This document shows positions 15,914 through 26,823 of a DNA stretch of 48,681 nt, piece by piece. Origin of the DNA: Myxococcales bacterium (GTDB taxonomy: Bacteria; Myxococcota_A; Polyangia; Haliangiales; Haliangiaceae); assembly GCA_011526095.1 (NCBI GenBank), contig WYBA01000046.1:1-48681 (forward strand), written 5' to 3'. The position numbers were made by a program, and so were the translations under genes. Under the pieces are notes generated by a model. It did not search any database and was not told the origin of the DNA. It worked only from the letters and a program-made list of their open reading frames with translations. Position 1 is the stretch's first letter. Every line of letters starts with the position of its first letter.

Positions 15914-18900
15914 ATGACCACGATCCTGCGGTGCCGGCCGCCGCGCCCGGTGGCCGGGCTCGAGCTGTCCGGCGAGCTGCCGCACTGGAGCGAGGCGATC
16001 GCGCTGCGGCCGGTCGCCGGCGGGCGGTTCGAGGCGACGCTCGACCTTGCGCCGGGCGTGTACGCGTACAAGCTGCGCGCGCCGGACGGCGGCTGGATGC
16101 TCGACGCCGACAACCCGCGGACGATCGCGGGGGGCGCCGGGGGCGCCGGGGGTGAAGGCGGCGACGTCGACAGTGTCCTGGTGATCGGCGGGACGCCCGA
16201 GCCGGTGCTGCACGCGCCCGCGGCGCCGTGGCTGTGGCGGCGCGACGACGGCCGGCTGGTCGTGCGCGCGGCGGTGCGGCGCGACGCCGCCGGGCGCGGC
16301 GCGCCCGCGGTGCGCTGCGGCGACGGCGAGCGGCCGATGCGCGCGGTCGCCGGCGACGCGCTGCACGTCGGCTACGAGGCCGAGCTGCCCGGCGCGGCGC
16401 GGACGATCGAGTACGGGTTCGCGCTGCCCGACGGCCGGCTCGTCGCCGGCGCCGACGGGGCGCTGCTGCGCGCGAGCCTCGACGCGCTCGACGACGCCGC
16501 GCGCCGCCCGCCCGCGTGGTGGCGAGGCGCGGTGGTCTACACGATCTTCATCGACCGGTTCCGCCGCGCCGGCGGGGCGTGGCCAGCCGGGGCCGGGTGG
16601 GCGCGCGAGGTCACGTGCGGCGGCGACCTCGACGGCGTGCGCGAGGCCCTGCCCTACCTCGTCGACCTCGGCGTCACCGTCCTGCACCTCACGCCGGTCA
16701 CCCCGGCGCCGTCGGTCCACCGCTACGACGCGATCGACCCGCGCGCGGTCGCGCCCGAGGTCGGCGGCGAGGCGGCGTGGGACCGCCTGATCGACGCGGC
16801 CCACGCCGCCGGGCTGCGCGTGCTGGCCGACGTCGTCACCACCCACGTCGACCGCGGGTTCGCGCCGTTCGGCGACGTCGCCGCGCGCGGCCCGGCGTCG
16901 CCGTACTGGCCGTGGTTCCGCGGCCACCGCTGGCCGTTCTTCGCCGGGCCCGACCCCGGCTACGAGCACTACCAGAAGGGCCGGTGGCAGGAGCCGCTGG
17001 TCGCGCTCGACGAGCCGGCGGTGGTCGAGTGGCTCGAGGGCACGGTGCAGCACTGGCTGCGCCGCGGCGCCGACGGGGTCCGGCTCGACGCCGCGGCCGA
17101 CGTGCCGCTGGCGGTGCTGGCGCGGCTGCGCGCGGCGGCGCGCGCGGTCCGGCGCGACGCGATCGTGATCGGCGAGGTCGTGCCGTCGCGGCTCGAGCGG
17201 TGGACGCCGGGCGCGCTCGACGCGGCCACCGACTTCGCCGCCCAGGGCGCGCTGGTGGGGTGGCTCACCGGCGAGCTGCCCACCGCCGAGGTCGCCGCCG
17301 GCGAGGCCGCGCGGCGGCTGCGCCGCGCCCACGGCCACGCCGCGCTCGCGTTCACCGGGACCCACGATCAGGCGCGGGTGCGGACGCGCACCGGCGACGC
17401 CGCGCGCGCGCGCCTCGGCCTGGTCCGGGTCGCGCTGGGCGCGGCGGTGCCGCTGCTCTACTACGGCGACGAGGTCGGCCTGCGCGCCGACGACGCCGGC
17501 GCGGTGGCCCGCGAGTTCGAGGACAGCTGGCCCGACCGCCAGCCGATGCCGTGGCCGGCCGGCGCAGCCGACGTGGCCGACGCGCGGTGGGACCGCGACA
17601 CCCACGACCTGCTGCGCGCGGCGCTGGCGCTGCGCGCGCGCCGCGCCGTGCTGCGCGACGGCGACGAGCACGTCACCGCCGCCGGCGACGACGCGCTGAT
17701 CGTCCGGCGCGCCGCGGGCGCCGCCGCGCCCGACGACGCGATCGACGTCGTGCTCCACCGCGGCGCGACGCCGGCGACGGTGGCGCTGCCGCCCGGAGCC
17801 GCGGCGACGGTGCTGCTCGCCCACGGCGGCGCGACCCTCGACGCCACCGGCGAGGCGGTGACGTTGCCGCCCGGCGCGCTGATCGTGGTCGACCGCCGCC
17901 CGCCCGCACCCACCGCGAACGCCGACGCCGGCCCCGACGCCGACGAGGCGATCGCGCTGCGCGTCCACAACGCCGCGCTGGCGCGCGCCGCGTGGCGCGA
18001 CGCCCAGGTGCTGACGCCGGCGTTCCCGACCCGGCTGATCGTCACGGTCACCGAGGCGTGCAACCTGCGGTGCGCCCACTGCATCACCGACGCCCCGGCG
18101 CGGACGCGCTCGGGCCGCGCGCGCCAGCTCCCGGCGTGGGCGATCGCCGCGCTCGCCGAGGCGTTCGCGCACGTCGACCACGTCGCGTTCACCCACGGCG
18201 GCGAGTCGGTGACCGCGCCGCGGTTCCCCGAGGTGCTGCGCGCGATCGCCGCGGCACGCGCCGGGCGCCCCGGGCGCGCCGAGGTCCACCTCGCGTCCAA
18301 CGGCATGCTGCTCGACGCCGCGCGGCTGCGCGAGCTGGTCGACCTCGGCCTGACCAGCCTGATGATCTCGGTCGACGGCGCGACCGCCGCGACCAACGAT
18401 CGGATCCGCGTGCTCGGCCGGATCGACCGCACGCTCGACCACGTCGCCGCCGCGGTCGCGCTGCGCGACGGCGGCGCCGACCTGCGGGTCGGGCTGTCCT
18501 GCGTGATCGGGCGGACCAACGTCGCCGAGATCACGGCGCTGGCGCGGCGCGCGGCCCTGCTCGGCGTCGACTGGCTCAAGCTCGAGGAGACCTACCCGGC
18601 GACCTCGTTCGCCCGCCACGACCGGCTCGCCCCCGAAGACGCCGCGGTGCGGGACGCCGTGGCCGGCGCGCGCGCCGCGCTCGACGGCAGCCGCGTCGTG
18701 ATGGTCGACCACGTCGATCCGCCGGCGGGCTGCCCGTGCCAGCACGCCGATCCGGCGACCCGCGCCCGCGCCGCGGCGTTCCGCGCCGCCGACGACTTCG
18801 CCCACCGCGCGACGCTCGCGCCGTGCCGGTCAGCGTGGGAGCAGGCGTTCGTCGACGCCGACGGCACCGTCCGCGCCGTCGACCACGCCGGCCCCGTGCT

Positions 18901-19015
18901 CGGCTCGCTGCTCGACGCGCCGCTGCTCGCGCTGTGGAACGCGCCGCCCGCGCTCGCGCTGCGTAGCCGTGCGCTCGCGGGGACGACGGCGGAGCAGCGC
19001 GCCAGCTGCGGGTGA
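15914..19015 (+). CDS. GH13 alpha-amylase-type hydrolase fused to a radical SAM/SPASM-like enzyme
   Basis: The protein is 1033 residues in one uninterrupted frame. Residues 1-95 are a CBM48/CBM20-like beta-sandwich with PGVYAYKLRAPDGGW. A second beta-sandwich follows (about 100-195). The GH13 barrel spans about 200-560, with region I DVVTTHV (Asp306, His311), nucleophile Asp392 in GVRLDAA, acid/base Glu421 in IGE, and His484-Asp485. All three catalytic carboxylates are kept. A C-terminal beta-domain runs to about 660. After a short Pro/Ala linker, the radical SAM domain spans about 705-905, with Cys716, Cys720 and Cys723 (CNLRCAHC), GGES at 762-765 and SLMISVDG. The end looks like a SPASM domain but has few cysteines (940, 942, 971, 1032). 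It is last in the sigma54 operon. I know of no described enzyme with this pairing. Confidence 0.88.
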   Translation: MTTILRCRPPRPVAGLELSGELPHWSEAIALRPVAGGRFEATLDLAPGVYAYKLRAPDGGWMLDADNPRTIAGGAGGAGGEGGDVDSVLVIGGTPEPVLHAPAAPWLWRRDDGRLVVRAAVRRDAAGRGAPAVRCGDGERPMRAVAGDALHVGYEAELPGAARTIEYGFALPDGRLVAGADGALLRASLDALDDAARRPPAWWRGAVVYTIFIDRFRRAGGAWPAGAGWAREVTCGGDLDGVREALPYLVDLGVTVLHLTPVTPAPSVHRYDAIDPRAVAPEVGGEAAWDRLIDAAHAAGLRVLADVVTTHVDRGFAPFGDVAARGPASPYWPWFRGHRWPFFAGPDPGYEHYQKGRWQEPLVALDEPAVVEWLEGTVQHWLRRGADGVRLDAAADVPLAVLARLRAAARAVRRDAIVIGEVVPSRLERWTPGALDAATDFAAQGALVGWLTGELPTAEVAAGEAARRLRRAHGHAALAFTGTHDQARVRTRTGDAARARLGLVRVALGAAVPLLYYGDEVGLRADDAGAVAREFEDSWPDRQPMPWPAGAADVADARWDRDTHDLLRAALALRARRAVLRDGDEHVTAAGDDALIVRRAAGAAAPDDAIDVVLHRGATPATVALPPGAAATVLLAHGGATLDATGEAVTLPPGALIVVDRRPPAPTANADAGPDADEAIALRVHNAALARAAWRDAQVLTPAFPTRLIVTVTEACNLRCAHCITDAPARTRSGRARQLPAWAIAALAEAFAHVDHVAFTHGGESVTAPRFPEVLRAIAAARAGRPGRAEVHLASNGMLLDAARLRELVDLGLTSLMISVDGATAATNDRIRVLGRIDRTLDHVAAAVALRDGGADLRVGLSCVIGRTNVAEITALARRAALLGVDWLKLEETYPATSFARHDRLAPEDAAVRDAVAGARAALDGSRVVMVDHVDPPAGCPCQHADPATRARAAAFRAADDFAHRATLAPCRSAWEQAFVDADGTVRAVDHAGPVLGSLLDAPLLALWNAPPALALRSRALAGTTAEQRASCG

Positions 19016-19087
19016 CGGAGCCGGAGACGGAGACGGAGGCGGAGGCGGAGACGGCACGGGCACGGGCACGCGCACGCGCACGCGCAC
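19016..19087 (+). repeat. hexanucleotide array of 12 units
   Basis: Starting at the base after the GH13/radical SAM stop codon, twelve hexamers run in perfect register: six of the CGGAG(A/C/G) type, then CGGCAC, two GGGCAC and three GCGCAC. The first half matches arrays at 40878-40913 and, in reverse complement, 29177-29272. It fills most of the gap between two convergent genes. Confidence 0.8.
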
Positions 19088-19106
19088 GAGACCGTCCCGC
19101 GAGTGG

Positions 19107-19568
19107 CTACGCGCCGGTGCGGTACGCGTGCAGGTGCCGGATCGCCTCGGGCAGCTCGCCGGCGCGCTCGAGCAGGCGCGCCAGGTTGAAGTGGGCGTCG
19201 GGCAGCCGCGGCTCGCGCGCGAGCGCCTCGCGGTAGGCCGCGATCGCCTCGGCGCGGCGCCCCAGGTCCTCGAGCGCGACGCCGAGGTTGAACCAGTACA
19301 CGGCCACCTCGCGGCGGACGCACAGCGCCAGCCGGTAGCACGCCTCGGCGCCGGGCGCGTCGCCCGCCTCGTGGAGCAGCCGGCCGAGGTTGCACCGGGC
19401 GTCGGCCAGCTCCGGGTTGGCGGCGAGCGCGCGCTCGTACGCCACCCGGGCCGCCGCCGGGTCCGTCGGCTCGAGCGCGACGCCGCGCTCGTACCAGGCG
19501 CGCGCGCCGGGCGCGCGCCGGTACCCCTTGCGAGGGCCCAGGCGAGCGAGCGTCACCACGTCGTGCAT
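19107..19568 (-). CDS. small tetratricopeptide repeat protein
   Basis: The 153 residues hold about three TPR units (about 22-55, 56-90 and 91-148). Motifs include AWYERGVALEPTDPAAARVAYERAL, a NLGRLLHEAGD helix, and a NLGVALEDLGRRAEAIAAYREAL unit. There is no signal peptide, so it is cytoplasmic. It lies between the GH13/radical SAM gene (convergent) and the sigma54 activator (divergent), and TPR proteins usually act as docking partners. TAGGGT is 6 nt before the ATG. The target is unknown; a link to the neighbouring FHA regulator is only positional. Confidence 0.82.
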   Translation of the reverse strand: MHDVVTLARLGPRKGYRRAPGARAWYERGVALEPTDPAAARVAYERALAANPELADARCNLGRLLHEAGDAPGAEACYRLALCVRREVAVYWFNLGVALEDLGRRAEAIAAYREALAREPRLPDAHFNLARLLERAGELPEAIRHLHAYRTGA

Positions 19569-19696
19569 GTCGCCACCCTAGCGGGCGGGTCCGACATCGC
19601 GCCGCGACACCGCCGCGGCGGCCGGGTCGCACCGGGCCGTCGCGGGGTGATCGCACGTCACCGCGCGACGACGCGCGCGGCGACGCGCCGCTGGAC

Positions 19697-19702
19697 TATC
19701 AT
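19697..19702 (+). promoter_or_regulatory. candidate -10 box of the FHA-sigma54 activator gene
   Basis: TATCAT lies 8 nt before the ATG with no Shine-Dalgarno sequence. It is identical to the hexamers before ku and the Fpg/Nei gene. Confidence 0.45.
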
Positions 19703-19710
19703 CGGCGCCC

Positions 19711-21156
<1,446 letters not shown>

Positions 21157-21340
21157 CCGCCGCCCGACACGTGGTGATCGCGCCGGCGCACCTCTTTGCG
21201 GGGTGGGTCCCGACGAGCTTCGCTCGTGGGGGGGGGCGGCGAGCCCCGTGTGGTCGATAGCGGCGCACGACCGGCGCAGGATAAGGATCGTTCGAGGGAG
21301 TCCTGCGCCGGCCGTGCCAGCATATTCGTGCGTCCGTCGG
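21157..21340. other. convergent intergenic region with a TTC-loop hairpin
   Basis: There is no gene here. ACGAGC-TTC-GCTCGT (21213-21227) is a perfect 6-bp stem with a 3-nt loop, followed directly by nine G residues. It may end transcription of the activator gene, although no T tract follows. The rest shows nothing I can name. Confidence 0.4.
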
Positions 21341-21811
21341 CTAGGCGTCGACGGGGGCGTCGTCCAGGCGGATCGCGATCTCGACGCGATCGACGACCGG
21401 GACGGCGGGTGAGGAGCCGACGGCCGTGCCGTGGGCGGCGTGGAGCGCGATGAACCAGTAGGTGCCGGGCGGCAGGCCGTTCATCTGAAAGCGGCCGGCG
21501 GCGTCGGTGATCGCCTGGAACGTCCGCGTCGCGAGGCCGATCGCGACCGGCATCGCGACCGGACGGGCGATCACCGTCGCGCCGCCGACCCCGCGCCCCT
21601 CGCGGTCGAGCACCTCGCCGAGCACCTGGGTCGCCGTCTCGCGCGCCGTCGCCGCCGGGGCGACGGTGGTCGCGCGACCGGGCGCCGCGTGGAGCTGGGC
21701 GCGCGCCGCGGCGAGCCCGCCGAGGCCGAGCACCGCGGTCAGCGCCAGCGTCGCGACCCGCCGATGGCGGCGTCCGGCGGTGGTGGTGCTGCGCGGCATG
21801 GGCGCGACCAT
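21341..21811 (-). CDS. carboxypeptidase-regulatory-like (beta-sandwich) secreted or anchored protein
   Basis: About 156 residues. A basic N-terminus (GRRHRR) and a hydrophobic segment ([20 protein letters not shown]) make a signal peptide or anchor. The rest is one CarboxypepD_reg-like fold: [22 protein letters not shown], then [23 protein letters not shown]. Such domains are seen in envelope proteins and act in binding, not catalysis. The start is uncertain: the chosen ATG or one 12 nt downstream both keep the signal. The longer frame upstream lacks coding character. No clear ribosome site is visible. Confidence 0.68.
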   Translation of the reverse strand: MVAPMPRSTTTAGRRHRRVATLALTAVLGLGGLAAARAQLHAAPGRATTVAPAATARETATQVLGEVLDREGRGVGGATVIARPVAMPVAIGLATRTFQAITDAAGRFQMNGLPPGTYWFIALHAAHGTAVGSSPAVPVVDRVEIAIRLDDAPVDA

Positions 21812-21965
21812 GAGCACGCCGTGTGCCACGCGGCAAGGTCCCGACGATCCCGGCAACCGGGACGCAAGCTGCGAGATTCACTCGGCTGGCGGCGGCACCG
21901 CCACGCACCTGCGACCGTCGCAGGGCGGTCTCAGGACAGTCGCACCCGTGTCGCAGGCGTGGGCG

Positions 21966-22928
21966 CTACCCGGTCGCGAGCTGGGCGAGTAGCTGCAGCC
22001 GCTGCTCCATCCACCGCGTCGTGCGGGTGGGCGGCAGCCCGGCGAGCCGCCGGGTCGCGGCCTGGTACGCCGGCAGGTAGCGCAGCGGGCGCGGGATCAG
22101 CGGATAGCCCGCGCGCAGCGCCGCGACCGACGCGGCGACCGCGGCGCGGTCGCGCGCGCCCCACGGCAGCGCGAACCCCTCGCGCAGCCGCGGCGGCAGC
22201 ATCGCCGCGCTCATCCGCTCGAGCCACCGTCCGGCGACCGGACGACGACGCGCCGGCGCCCCGTCGCGCGTCACCGCGCCGAACAGGAAGCGCGCCATCT
22301 CGCGCGCCGGCTCGGACACGGTGAGCTTCGGCGACGCGGTCATCTCCTCGACATAGCCGTCGAGCTCGTCCCAGCCGCGCGGCAGCAGCGCCTCGGGGAT
22401 GCCGAACAGCCGCGCGAACTGCCACGTGTCGCGGACGTAGGCGTCGCGCAGCGCGGGCGCGATCCGGCCGAGCACGAGCTGCCGGACGTGGACGACGGTG
22501 TGGACGAGCGTGGCGTAGACCCAGCGCAGCGACTCGCTGTCGTTGGCGAGGTAGCGCGTGCCGGCCGGCCACGCGCCGACGTCGACCGGGATCACGCCGT
22601 GGATCCGGGTGTGGACCGCGTGGACCTGGCGCGCGGCGGCGAGCGCCGCGTCGAGCGGGCCGAAGCTCATCGCGAACACGTGGTCGAACGTGCGCTGGAA
22701 CCGCCCGAGCACGTCGCCGCGCGTCGCCGAGTGCTCGTCGATCGCGTAGGCGACGAACGGGTGCGCGAGCTGGAGCAGCACGGCGCGGCCGCCGCCGAGG
22801 AAGATCAGCAGCTCGCGCTGGAGCTGCCACGCCGCGCTGCGCGGCCCGTAGATCCCACCGGCGGGATCGGTGACGGCGGCGCGGACGCGGTCGAGCTGCG
22901 CCTCGAGGTCGGTGCGGGTGACGATCAT
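21966..22928 (-). CDS. DUF2236 (MpaB/latex-clearing-protein-like) oxygenase
   Basis: The protein has 320 residues, mostly helical, with family features RELLIFLGGGRAVLLQLAHPFVAYAIDEHS near residues 40-68, FQRTFDHVF, HAVHTRIHG, and the W-YATL-VHT segment. DUF2236 proteins include haem b oxygenases such as latex clearing protein and the fungal mycophenolate oxygenase MpaB; the conserved His and Arg residues hold haem. The first ATG begins the conserved helix. The long frame upstream overlaps the divergent FIST gene and is not coding. The substrate is unknown. Confidence 0.85.
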   Translation of the reverse strand: MIVTRTDLEAQLDRVRAAVTDPAGGIYGPRSAAWQLQRELLIFLGGGRAVLLQLAHPFVAYAIDEHSATRGDVLGRFQRTFDHVFAMSFGPLDAALAAARQVHAVHTRIHGVIPVDVGAWPAGTRYLANDSESLRWVYATLVHTVVHVRQLVLGRIAPALRDAYVRDTWQFARLFGIPEALLPRGWDELDGYVEEMTASPKLTVSEPAREMARFLFGAVTRDGAPARRRPVAGRWLERMSAAMLPPRLREGFALPWGARDRAAVAASVAALRAGYPLIPRPLRYLPAYQAATRRLAGLPPTRTTRWMEQRLQLLAQLATG

Positions 22929-23052
22929 GGCGCGCCCACGAGCGTCCGCCCCGGCGCCGCGCGCGTCAAGCGCGACCGCACGGGCGGCGGCCGCCGCCGC
23001 GACGTGATCGCGCTCGCCGCGCGGCCGGGCGCGCGGTACCTTGCGGGCTCGG

Positions 23053-24237
23053 ATGCGCTGGGCCTCGGCCATCGCCACGGACGGCCACCTCGTCGACGCC
23101 GTCGACGCCGCGGCCGATGATCTGCACGCCGTGCTCCACGGCGCGCGCGCCGACCTGGTGCTCGCGTTCGTCACCGACCACCACGCGGCCCAGTTCGCAC
23201 AGCTCGGCCGCGCGGTCGAGCGCGCGTTCCCCGGCGCGCTGCTGGTCGGGTGCACCGCCGGCGGCGCGATCGGCGGCGGCCGCGAGATCGAGCACGAGCC
23301 GGCGGTGGCGCTGACGGCGGCGGCGCTGCCGGGCGTGCGGCTGACGCCGTACGTGCTCGGCGCCGACCCGGACGCCTGGGCGTCGCAGATCGACCTCGAC
23401 GAGGGCGCCGCCGCCGCGCTGCTCACGCTGCCCGATCCGCTGTCGTGGCCCCCGGACCTGTGCGACGAGCTGCTCGCGTTCCTCGACGAGCGCTGGCCCG
23501 ACGCGGCGAAGATCGGCGGGCTGGCGTCGGGCGGGATGACGACGGCGGGGCCACCCACCAACACGCTGTTCCTCGGCGAGGAGCGCGTGTCCGGCGGCGC
23601 GATCGGCGTCGCGCTCGAGGGCGACGTCGTCGTCGACACGATCGTCGCGCAGGGCTGCCGGCCGATCGGCGAGCCGATGATCGTCACCCGCGCCCACACC
23701 AACCTCGCGCTCGGGCTCGACGGGCAGCCGCCGCTGCAGGCGCTCGACCGGCTGTGCCAGGCGATGACGGCCGACGAGCGCGCCCTCGCCCGCCACTCGC
23801 TGTTCCTCGGCGTGTCGATGCGCCAGGGCGTCGGCGGCGGCGCCCTGCCCGGCCGCGGCGACTACCTCATCCGCAACCTGCTCGGCGTCGACCGCGGCTC
23901 CGGGGCGCTCGCCGTCGCCGCGCCGCTCGCGGTCGGCCAGGTCGTGCAGTTCCACCTCCGCGACGCCGCGGCGGCGGCCACGGACCTCACCGAGCTGCTC
24001 GGCGCGCACGACGCGCCGCCACCCGACGGCGCGCTGCTGTTCTCGTGCGTCGGGCGCGGCCGGCTGCTGTACGGCACCGCCAACCACGACAGCCGGGTAT
24101 TCCGCCGCGCGTTCGGCGACGTCCCGCTCGGCGGGTTCTTCTGCAACGGCGAGATCGGCCAGGTCCACCGCCGCACGTACCTGCACGGCTACACCAGCTC
24201 GTTCGCGCTGTTCCGCCGCAAGCTCGCTAGCACTTGA
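23053..24237 (+). CDS. FIST-domain sensor protein
   Basis: The protein has 394 residues made of an N-terminal FIST domain (about 20-215, ADLVLAFVTDHHAAQF, LVGCTAGGAIGGG, KIGGLASGG) and a C-terminal FIST_C domain (about 225-375, ending GGFFCNGEIGQVHRRTYLHGYTSSFALFR). FIST domains are thought to sense small ligands, possibly amino acids, and often stand beside signalling genes. No output domain is attached, so it probably works through a partner. I chose the ATG over a TTG 12 nt earlier. TACCTT is 10 nt upstream. It is divergent from the DUF2236 gene. Confidence 0.9.
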   Translation: MRWASAIATDGHLVDAVDAAADDLHAVLHGARADLVLAFVTDHHAAQFAQLGRAVERAFPGALLVGCTAGGAIGGGREIEHEPAVALTAAALPGVRLTPYVLGADPDAWASQIDLDEGAAAALLTLPDPLSWPPDLCDELLAFLDERWPDAAKIGGLASGGMTTAGPPTNTLFLGEERVSGGAIGVALEGDVVVDTIVAQGCRPIGEPMIVTRAHTNLALGLDGQPPLQALDRLCQAMTADERALARHSLFLGVSMRQGVGGGALPGRGDYLIRNLLGVDRGSGALAVAAPLAVGQVVQFHLRDAAAAATDLTELLGAHDAPPPDGALLFSCVGRGRLLYGTANHDSRVFRRAFGDVPLGGFFCNGEIGQVHRRTYLHGYTSSFALFRRKLAST

Positions 24238-24255
24238 ACGCTCGCTCCCGGCCCC

Positions 24256-24287
24256 GCGCCTTCGGCGCTCCCGCGCCTTCGGCGCGG
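24256..24287. terminator. two tandem TTC-loop hairpins between convergent genes
   Basis: GCGCC-TTC-GGCGC (24256-24268) and CCGCGCC-TTC-GGCGCGG (24271-24287) lie side by side between the ends of the FIST and O-methyltransferase genes. Both are perfect stems with the same triloop. They could stop transcription from both sides, although neither has a T tract. Confidence 0.5.
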
Positions 24288-24305
24288 TGCCCGCGCCGGC
24301 TCGCG

Positions 24306-24950
24306 TCACTTGACGCCGAGCACCAGCCCGTCGGGCGTCGGGATGCACACCGAGTCGAAGTCGCGCGCGACCTGCTCGTGGAACGCGCGCATCGCCTCGC
24401 CGCGCGGCGAGGCGTCCATCAGCTCGCCGAACAGGTAGGCGTTGTCGCCGAGCACGATCCCGCCGGGCCGCAGGTGGCGCGCCGCCCACGCGCCGTAGAA
24501 CGGATAGCTGATCTTGTCGGCGTCGCAGAACACCGCGTCGAACGGGCCGTGCGGCTCGAGCGTCGGCAGCACGTCGACGCCGGCGCCGACGACGACCGTG
24601 ACGCGGTCGGCGACGCCCGCCTCGGCGAGGTTGCCGCGCGCGATCTCGGCGTGGGTCGGGTCGAACTCGATCGTCCACAGGTGACCGTCCGCCGGCAGCG
24701 CGCGCGCGATGTGGATCGCCGAGTAGCCGGCGAGCGTGCCGATCTCGACGGCCTTCTTCACCCCGGCGAGCCGGCACACCAGCCCGAGCAGCCGCCCCTC
24801 GGACGGGCCGACCATGATCGCCGGGATGCCGTCGGGCACGGCGAACGCGCGCGCCAGGCCCGCGTCGTGGGCGACGTGGATGCGCTCGCAGAAGGCCAGG
24901 ATCTCGGGCGAGGTGTAGCGCGCGCCGGCGCGCGAGTCGGAGTCCGCCAT
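24306..24950 (-). CDS. SAM-dependent O-methyltransferase (CCoAOMT-like)
   Basis: The 214 residues match the small-molecule O-methyltransferase family: KKAVEIGTLAGYSAIHIARALP (SAM loop, about 66-86), an acidic residue in WTIEFD, FDAVFCDADKISYPFY (metal-binding Asp pair, about 138-152) and VLGDNAY (about 165-171). These fit a cation-dependent catechol-type methyltransferase. It starts 12 bp after the ChaC stop as the third gene of an operon. TAGGCT before the start includes that upstream stop codon, so I do not call it a promoter. The substrate is unknown. Confidence 0.9.
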   Translation of the reverse strand: MADSDSRAGARYTSPEILAFCERIHVAHDAGLARAFAVPDGIPAIMVGPSEGRLLGLVCRLAGVKKAVEIGTLAGYSAIHIARALPADGHLWTIEFDPTHAEIARGNLAEAGVADRVTVVVGAGVDVLPTLEPHGPFDAVFCDADKISYPFYGAWAARHLRPGGIVLGDNAYLFGELMDASPRGEAMRAFHEQVARDFDSVCIPTPDGLVLGVK

Positions 24951-24962
24951 GGTCGGGCCAGC

Positions 24963-25521
24963 CTACACCGGGCGGCGGCCGGGCGACGGCGGCGCCGCGC
25001 CGAGCCGGGCCGCGAGCGCGGCGACGTCGGCGTCGGGCGCGCCGAGCGCGGCGAGCGCGGCGGCGAGCTCGACGACGTAGGTGACGTTGTCGCCGCTGGG
25101 CCCGCGCGCGCGCCGCACGACCTCGGCGGTGGCGTCGAGCGGCTCGGGGCCGACGAAGTGCGGGTTGGCGGCGGTCGCGACATAGGTGCGCGCGCGCGCC
25201 GTGGTCGCGATCGCGCCCGCGACCTCGCCCGCGGCGAGCTCGACGTCGAGCTCGAGCCGGTCGTAGCCCTGCTGCTCGCGCACGTCGAGCCCGCGCAGCA
25301 CGTCGGCCTCGCCGGCGGCGTCGAGCGCGTAGGCGACGCCCCACAGCGCCGCGCCGGGCGCCGGCACCAGCGTGACGACGCGCCCCGGCGCCGCGGGCGT
25401 GCCGCGGTGATCGGTCGACGCCTGCCAGAACCGCCGCGCCCAGCCGTGGATCCGCGCGGCGCGGCGCGCGGCGTACGGCATCGCCGGGCGCCAGATCAGC
25501 GAGCCGTACCCGAACACCCAG

Positions 25522-25532
<11 letters not shown>
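24963..25532 (-). CDS. ChaC-like gamma-glutamylcyclotransferase
   Basis: The protein has 189 residues. It begins [11 protein letters not shown], the signature loop of the ChaC family that cleaves glutathione to 5-oxoproline and Cys-Gly. The catalytic Glu is in [11 protein letters not shown] (about residue 86), and the family stretch [10 protein letters not shown] follows. The length is typical. Its start overlaps the GNAT gene end by 11 bp. A glutathione-degrading enzyme placed divergently from a monothiol glutaredoxin suggests a shared thiol theme, but this is inference. Confidence 0.92.
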
Positions 25533-26738
<1,206 letters not shown>

Positions 26739-26748
<10 letters not shown>

Positions 26749-26785
26749 GCTACCGCCGGCCGTGGTACGAGCTAGCTTGTCCACG
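26739..26785. promoter_or_regulatory. paired direct repeats in the GNAT/glutaredoxin divergent promoter
   Basis: GCTTGTCCACG occurs twice (26739-26749 and 26775-26785), 36 bp apart start to start. The first copy covers the proposed GTG start of the acyltransferase gene. The copies could be an operator, or one could simply be duplicated coding sequence if translation starts at the upper GTG. Confidence 0.3.
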
Positions 26786-26823
26786 TCCGGGCCCGGCCTG
26801 CGCCGCCCACTGGAGACGACACC

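Noticed and set aside
14975..18805. A 1276-residue open frame antisense to the PHP and GH13/radical SAM genes
   Set aside because: It has no recognisable domains, is Arg/Gly/Ala-rich, and is the antisense shadow of strongly conserved motifs.
19016..19087. Possible CRISPR-like repeat array
   Set aside because: Units are 6 bp with no spacers, so it is a microsatellite, not a CRISPR.
24960..24965. TAGGCT as a promoter for the O-methyltransferase gene
   Set aside because: Its TAG is the stop codon of the upstream ChaC gene, and the genes form an operon.
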